Shown piece after piece: positions 58,161 through 64,000 of a stretch of DNA of 64,000 nt. Source of the stretch: Anthoceros angustus (lineage: Eukaryota > Streptophyta > Anthocerotopsida > Anthocerotales > Anthocerotaceae); the NCBI GenBank assembly GCA_010909165.1, contig VJWM01000240.1:186001-250000 (forward strand). Direction: 5' to 3'. Every line of letters begins with the position of its first letter. The stretch's first letter is position 1. The notes below the pieces were generated by a model, which saw nothing but the letters and a program-made list of their open reading frames with translations, ran no database searches and was not told where the DNA came from. The position numbers were made by a program, and so were the translations under genes.

Positions 58161-58769
58161 CTCGCGAGGAGTTGGCAAGTGGTTCCTTCCCTTGCCTTTT
58201 CCTCTCGGGGCATGGTGGCTTTCAATCAAGCGCTGAGGGGTGGTACTTCCCAATTTTCCGGAGTTGGCAATCCTCGAGCTTCACCTCGGTTCTCCTTGTT
58301 GCCAGCAACAACCCCAACCTAAGACACAATAGCACGTTAATCCCGTGGCACTTCCCATTCTGCCAATTTTCTTCTCTCCTCCTTCCGGGTGAGGCCGTCA
58401 GCGAGGTCTCCTTTTGTGTCCGCGCCGGCCAACCTTGTGCTTCTTCTCCTGGCGTTGGCGGCTGACTCCAGCACCCTCGTGGTCTCAAGTTCCTTCATGC
58501 TCAACGACCTTCAGCGGTTTCTTCTTGCGCTCCTTCTCCTCGGCTTCAAGCTCCGTGGCTAGGTTCCTCTCCTCAAGCATCGCCTGCTCCCTTTTGGACC
58601 CGCTTTAGTTGTGGTGATGGCGGCGTCGCTTTCTCTCCTTCTCCTCTTACGCTCCAGCAGCTCGGCTCTTGTGAGTGAGGCGCCTCACCGAAGAGGAACG
58701 CCGCCCCAAAGCACACTTTGCCTCTTTGGATGCACACGCCTGAGGCCGCCCTAGATCGGCCCATCATTC

Positions 58770-59175
58770 CAAAATCCTAATCCTATCTATGCTGCCTATT
58801 TCCTATTTTGCCTACTATCTCTAATTAATCGCTTTCTAATTACCTTATATATTTATTCCCTTATTGATGAGCATATATAGTGGATATCCTTCTATTCTAA
58901 TTTCCTGAGCCGAGATTTAGCCACCTACGGTCCGCCATGATCATGGTAGCCTTTTCATTTCACCTAGGGGTGGTACCACGGTAGTCTCACCACCGATCTT
59001 TCTGATCGCCTGCCTGCTTTGACCCGTTCTCCTCCTGGGATATCCTTTCCTAACAATATCCTACAACTCACTCAAGCTTCTAAAATTTCACATGCTCTTC
59101 AATCGCTTTTAGCCAAAAAAATCAAACTTGTTTGTCTTGGCTCTTTTGCTGGTTGCCCAAACTTTATGCTCCACA
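58770..59175 (-). repeat. Probable start of 3' LTR of antisense gypsy
   Basis: On minus, a purine tract GGTGAGGAGGGGAGTA is followed at 59,175 by TGTGGAGCATAAAG. This has the same layout, and the same TGTGGA start, as the array LTRs after GAGAAGGGAGTA. Downstream on minus come AT-rich sequence and a GACTACCGTGGTACC-like palindrome (about 58,967-58,982). I cannot fix the other LTR end. Confidence 0.5.
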
Positions 59176-59234
59176 TACTCCCCTCCTCACCTGCTTATGC
59201 CCTCGCAAACAATGGTACGCGTTGAAGGTACTTC

Positions 59235-60250
59235 TTAACCTTCCACCCATTCACTCGTCGGCAATTCTCCGCCTAGTACCCGAGTTGCTGATCCATTCTC
59301 GTACACTGCCACCACCTCATAAGGTCCCATCCATCTAAGCCTAAGTTTCCCTGGGAAGTCCAGGTATCGACTATCGTAGAGAAGAACTAAATCTCCGGCT
59401 GCGATAGCCTCCTGCTTCCTTACTTTTCCATCATGTCGGTCTTTTCTGAGTTCTTGAATTCGCTGAGTCTCCTCTAAAGCATCTTCCCTACGTTCCTCCT
59501 GCTCTATGAAAGATTCTAACCTAGCTACCTGGCTATCCTCTACAGTCATGCGTTCATCCTCCATGATCCTGTAGGTAGGTACTTCAAATTCCACGGGCAT
59601 CACAGGTGACATTCCATACGTCAGATAATAAGGGGTCTTCTTGGTGGTTACCTTCTCCAAGGGTCTAAGCCCACAAAGGAATGCAACTTAGCATCCCGCC
59701 ATACATGTGTTACCATTTTGGTGAGGATTGTGCACACAACTGCTCGTCTTCTCCGCCAATCCGCTCGCCTTGGGGTTGTAGGGGTCGCTCGAATGTTGAA
59801 GTAGGTGGTTAGGACTCAACGACAGAGTTGAGGAATGTGTCCCCTCACCGACCAACTCTAAAGGACACCCCATCTGTTATGATGTTCTCGAATAAAAACT
59901 TTGCCATTGAAAGGCCGTCCTTCCTCGCCCGCTCCACCATCTTCGCATAATCCGTAGCCACCAAAATGTACCGCTTCGTCCATTGCGCTGGTGGTTTGAT
60001 TGGCCCCACTAAATCAATTCCCACTTCTCGAAGGTGCTAACGGTAGTATGTAGGTGAGAGGCCATTGTCGACAATGTAGGCCGCCCAACCCTCGACACGC
60101 ATCACACCTCCGAGTGAACCCCACACATCCTTCGCATCGTAGCCCACCGAAGCATTTAAGATCTTCTTAACGGTCACCGACAAATAGTGTCCACCGCCTT
60201 CGCATGTAGTGCCTCCGAAGTGCCGCCTCTTCAACCTCGAGACACCTCAA
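59235..60250 (-). pseudogene. Antisense gypsy integrase remnant
   Basis: A zinc-binding piece HFGGTTCEGGGHYLSVTVKK lies near 60,200. A core beginning GIDLVGPIKPPAQWTKRYI is near 60,030-59,965, and YNPKASGLAEKT near 59,780. An intact 141-codon C-terminal frame follows (59,660-59,235, KTPYYLTYGMSPVMPVEF and FPGKLRLRWMGPYEVV). Core and C terminus are in different frames. Confidence 0.85.
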
Positions 60251-60894
60251 TCTTCTCGTCCGCCTAGCTTGTATAGAACGCCTTTAGGCAATAGGGCGAG
60301 CTTTGTGGAGAAAACAGCCCTCCTCGACAAACCATCGGCATGATTCCATGCCTAGAAATTTATGATTTCACCGCTCAAGATATCTTGGGCATGAACGCCC
60401 CTCACGTTCTCTAATCTCCTCCTTCCGTATACTACGCCGCCTCCTCGCTAGCTCGTCCGCTAGTAGGTGTGGATCCTCTTCGCCATCGCCGCCCGCCCAT
60501 GCCGCACGCCTCGGCCCCGCTTACATGCTCCTCTCCTGGACCGATCTCTTCCATTCCTCGCCGGCCTTGCCCGTGACTAGGTCCAGGGCCCCATGGCGGT
60601 CTCCTGCCTTCTTGCACCTCCATGTCCTCCGAGGAGTGATTTCCATGATCCGCCATCTCCTCCTCCAAGTTTTTCTTCAAACTTGTCATGGGGTGCGCCC
60701 TTCCTTTTGCCAACTCAGGCTCCACTTGCAGCCTCCCGACTGCCACCCTGAGGAGCATTCCAGCCTCCTCCTCGCCCATGGCGCATCCTATCTCTGATTT
60801 CCATTGTCCTGCCGCAGTTTTTCCTCGCACAACGCCTTTCTTGCTCATTTGGCCTCCACCGGCAACAAGACTTGCTGATCAATTCTTATGCCGC

Positions 60895-61420
60895 CTACAA
60901 CATGCTCATCCCTCTCTTCGATCCAGTCGTGCGACCAACCCCTCGTGAAATCACGTCTGTGGCCTCAAGTCGCTTCCGCTGACGAGAAATAAAATCAGCA
61001 TTTTGATGCTGCTTCCCTCGCCTAGTTTCCACGTCATAATCAAATTCTTGCAGCAGCACCCATCTGGCAATCCTTCCTGACAAATCCGGCTTGTTCACAA
61101 GGTACTTCAACGCAAAATGGTCAACATGGAACGCCACTGCAAGCAAGCGCGTATAGTGTCTAAACTTCTTACATGAGTAAATGATACCAAGACCCTCCCG
61201 CCCGTGGTTGAGTAGTTCTTCAAGATCCGTGATCGCCTACCCAAGCATAGAAAATCGGATGATCCCGCTTTCTCGCCCTTCCGCTTAAGACGGTCCCAAT
61301 GGCATAAGCGACACATCCACGATACGTGAAACGGTTTCTCCCAATCCGCGGGTTGTAACGCTGGTGCGCCACCTGTCCTTCACCAAAAGCCTCCTGCGCA
61401 TCGTCCATTCGAAGGTGTAT
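60895..61420 (-). pseudogene. Antisense gypsy RNase H remnant
   Basis: Frames on minus read YAIGTVLSGRARKRDHPIFYA (about 61,300-61,240) and DHFALKYLVNKPDLSGRIAR then EFDYDVETRRGKQHQNADF (about 61,120-60,990), the end of the RNase H region before integrase. They are broken by frameshifts. The 600 bases between this and integrase (60,250-60,895) hold no recognisable block. Confidence 0.8.
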
Positions 61421-61455
61421 CCTTCTTGGTCAATTGTGTCAACAAGGCTGCCTTC

Positions 61456-62030
61456 TTAGCGAAATCCTTGATGAACCTCCTCAGAATATCCTACCAGCCC
61501 TACAAAAGCACGCACCGCCTCACCGCTTGTGGCGCCCATCATCTCATCTATAATCGCTACTTTCTCCTTATCTACCGCAACCTGCATCAGATGTGCTAAC
61601 AAAGCCCTCTCCTCATACCAAAATAACACTTCCGGATGAAGTTTCATGTTCGATTCTGCACTGAAACATTGTCTCAAATGGTCTAGATGCGCTTTTCTCC
61701 TCCAACACGCAAAATCATCTAGGAATACCTCCATGAACTTCCGTAGAAATCTCGAATATCGCGCTCACACGCTACTGAAAGTGGCAGGCATTGACAACCA
61801 AAGGGAGCTTGAATAAGCATAGGTTCCCAACCACAGAATGTTGTCTTGTCCTCGATCCTCCTTCCGCGTAAACTGATTGTACCGTAAATACCAAGAAACT
61901 AGACATCTCATGTCCACTACCGTGTCCAAAGACACCGTCCATGAAAGGCAAAGGGTGATGATCCTTCGTCGCTTCATTGAGCTTCCTCGAACTCGCATAC
62001 CCAACCTTTCCCGCTTCTTGGTACAATCAC
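61456..62030 (-). pseudogene. Antisense gypsy reverse transcriptase remnant
   Basis: KLNEATKDHHPLPFMDGVF lies near 61,985-61,930, and GHEMSSFL near 61,910. The catalytic FLDD (61,714-61,725) is inside MEVFLDDFACW, followed by HLDHLRQCF and the VDKEKVAIIDEM thumb region. The FLDD frame is open for 92 codons. Upstream blocks are in another frame. Confidence 0.85.
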
Positions 62031-62699
62031 GATGGTGCGACCCACTGTGAGCACCGGTAAATTACCCGCCTCCAAATATTGGTCAAATGATCCTTACCAT
62101 GGAATACTTGGGGTTCAACTGCATCGCTTGATTCTCACCGAGTGCCTCCAAGTCGATTCGATGTATCCCGCCTCCAATCCTCATGTCAAGAATTTGAAGG
62201 CAAACACATCGACATACTCCTAAGTACGCTACGAAACTCCTCTTTCTCTCTTAGATACCTAGAAATTGACTACCTTGCCGTTCTAACTCTAAGTCTTCAC
62301 GACGGGTCTATGTCCTTCCCGATCACACTAATGGTTCCTGATCCCTCCTCGTGAAAATCACGATCATAGGCTTTACCCTTCCAAAAGGCTACTCCCTCTC
62401 TATGTGCCTCATCTTCTGACTCTTCTACGACATCTACGCAAGCATGACTCCAAATCAACTTTATTTCGCACGGCTCAAGGTCCCGACAGCACCCGCCCGA
62501 GGAGCTTACTCGTGCTACCCGAGGTGTACCGTGACTGGAGTGACTCATAGGGAGCCTTGCTCCATGACACAAAAGCGATCACCGCAGTCCTACCCTATTG
62601 GACTTGAAGGTGATGCCACGACCAAAATCAAAGACACATGCAAGACTACAACCAAGGCCCGCTTATCAAAACCTTATAGCCTAAATCAAACCGGCCGCA

Positions 62700-62960
62700 T
62701 CACAATGGGTGGAAGGTGGAAGCAACACCAAAGGCTTCCTTCTTGTTTTGGCCATCCGAAAAACACTGGGTGGAACTCGTGAACCCAAGGTTGATGAGTT
62801 GTCTCTTCCGTCATCAAGTTGACTCGATCCGAATCCAATGGCACATTGGGCACCAAGCATCCTGCAATTTCAACCTCAATCTCGGTGCCCTAAATCAACA
62901 AGTTCGACCACATTTACCTCCATTGCTTTCTCACCCCACTACTTGGATTCCTCCGATCGC
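62700..62960 (-). pseudogene. Antisense gypsy protease remnant
   Basis: On minus a frame reads VEIAGCLVPNVPLDS then VNLMTEETT. The D-S (normally D-S/T-G) active site near 62,825 is followed by a degraded GSG. The position between the gag knuckles and RT fits the gypsy order. Confidence is limited by frameshifts. Confidence 0.55.
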
Positions 62961-63485
62961 CCTTCACAATTTGATCTTTGACCACCGCAAGCAACTCCTG
63001 CCGACCACAAATTCGCGGTCAAGCGCCGTACAAAGCTGGAGATCTTATCCGAAGGTTTCTCCCGTTTGCAGCTCGACTGGTCGGCTACCTTATTGGTAAA
63101 GTTCGATTCCATGATCCTCTGGTGGGACCCTATACCCGTGATCAACACGGCCCGCCACCTCCTTCTCACGGCCGGGTGAGCTTGTTCACTCGTCCTCCAA
63201 AGATCGCCGCCGCCGCCGGAGCCGGAGGAACGCAGCGGTTCGTTCCTCTCCCTTTTAGCCCTTCTTCGTTCGCTCAGGTAGATCACGCCTGCCTACCGTA
63301 GGGGTGCCGACTCGGGTAGTCCGCTCGGCCGCTTGGTGGGCCTGCCTTTCTCCTTCCCATCAACGCTGCCTCCGAGGAGGCCAAGGTGAGTCGTCCTCAC
63401 CTTCCTCCTCTTCCTTTCCTCCCGCCACGCCATTTTCCGCCCACCTTTCTCTGCCGCTCCGATCTGGTGGTTACTTTGGCCACCA

Positions 63486-63953
63486 TCAACCTTCATCCGC
63501 GCTCATCTCTCCTGCACCCTTCTTCCACAATCCTTGGATCTGCCGAGGAATCAATTCCGCCTCCACCTTCAAGACGGTGTCGTGGGTCACGTGATCGCGG
63601 GAGTTGGGTCGTGCTTCCTCCGCCAGGTTCCGAACTCGACCCCGGTCCGGTGTTACTCGCGCCACTCCCGAGCACTTGGGATCCCCCATCTTATGCCCCA
63701 ATTCCTTGCAGACTTGACAAAAGGGTACATAACCCACTTGTTTTCGTGGTTCTGGGCACTCGTTGGAGTAGTGGCCTGGCGCTCCGCAATTGTAACAGCA
63801 TCCTTGTGGAATTGCCATCGGCCTCTGTGATGAATCCGGTCTCCACGGTCCTGGTGATGTTGGTCGCGATCCATACCTCGAGGGAACGGGTGTAGCAGGC
63901 TGGTAAGTCGCCCTCATTGATTGAGGTGGCCGACTTCCAATGACCACTTGCAC
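63486..63953 (-). pseudogene. Antisense gypsy gag nucleocapsid fragment
   Basis: A 155-codon open minus frame starts just after a TAG and carries a CCHC zinc knuckle (CYNCGAPGHYSNEC, CX2CX4HX4C) and a second Cys/His cluster (CQVCKELGHKMGDPKC). The flanks are Pro/Ser/Arg-rich. This is the RNA-binding end of gag. The capsid part is not seen and would lie at or beyond the right edge. Confidence 0.8.
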
Positions 63954-64000
63954 CTAGTAGGCTTCATCCACGTACCAATAGTCACCTGCCATGACGGTTT

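Larger units (their letters stand above)
59176..64000 (-). mobile_element. Second Ty3/gypsy element, minus strand, runs off window
   Basis: From right to left on minus come a gag nucleocapsid, protease, RT, RNase H and integrase, the Ty3/gypsy order. The 5' part lies beyond the window. Its integrase C terminus shares GDL.LLYD.RY..FPGKL.LRWMGP with the array elements, so the two are relatives but distinct. All domains are frameshifted except short stretches. Confidence 0.85.

Noticed and set aside
57477-59175. 1.7-kb LTR on minus from TGTGGAG (59,175) to CTCCACA (57,477)
   Set aside because: The 7-bp inverted ends match, but the far end falls at the array junction and the interval contains a protein-like frame that continues beyond the array. 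Chance or overlap with the array end seems more likely.
1-64000. tRNA, rRNA or bacterial operon features
   Set aside because: No tRNA cloverleaf, rRNA segment or operon-like gene packing was recognised. Spliced genes and LTR elements indicate plant nuclear DNA.

Overview
The window is nuclear DNA from a land plant: islands of ordinary plant genes set in nested, decayed LTR retrotransposons. A 1476-residue PLS-class pentatricopeptide repeat (PPR) protein with E motifs points to a plant that edits organellar RNA. An Mpv17/PMP22-family gene and a rubredoxin gene both have plant-type exon structure and plastid-type N termini. I cannot name the species. The tandemly expanded PPR array would suit a seedless plant, but that is a guess.

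Gene island 1 (about 5.3-16.7 kb) holds an intronless GC-rich coiled-coil gene (+, 5662-7248), the PPR gene (+, 8467-12897), and convergent to it a nine-exon WD40-repeat gene (-, 14206-16684). All WD40 junctions are GT-AG and keep frame. Gene island 2 (27.5-30.8 kb) holds an Mpv17/PMP22-family gene (+, 27490-29153) followed by a three-exon rubredoxin gene (+, 29947-30760). The PPR and rubredoxin products, and probably the Mpv17-like one, would act in organelles. Nothing suggests the five genes form one pathway.

The rest is repeats. 3.8-5.3 kb is a cluster of inverted repeats like a foldback DNA element. 18.3-19.5 kb is a dead Ty1/copia pol. 20.5-23.8 kb is two tandem copies of a 1.65-kb LTR-like unit. 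24.8-25.4 and 31.6-32.7 kb hold minisatellites. 33.7-38.2 kb is a set of 1.25-1.3 kb repeats with a minus-strand coiled-coil reading frame. 38,248-57,475 is a Ty3/gypsy array with three LTRs and two internal regions (LTR-internal-LTR-internal-LTR). 59.2-64 kb is a second Ty3/gypsy element on the minus strand that runs off the window.

The most interesting points follow. (1) The three-LTR array is flanked by GGAGT on both sides and appears to interrupt one minus-strand reading frame, which continues without a stop when the array and one GGAGT are removed conceptually. (2) A partial LTR inside the array differs from the middle LTR only by homopolymer lengths. (3) Copies differ by many small indels at CAG/CTG/CCAGG and homopolymers, which may be sequence error rather than biology. 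(4) The LTRs keep a perfect palindrome around TTGAGTCAA through paired changes. (5) The PPR array gives a readable RNA-target prediction. I found no convincing new defence or metabolic system.
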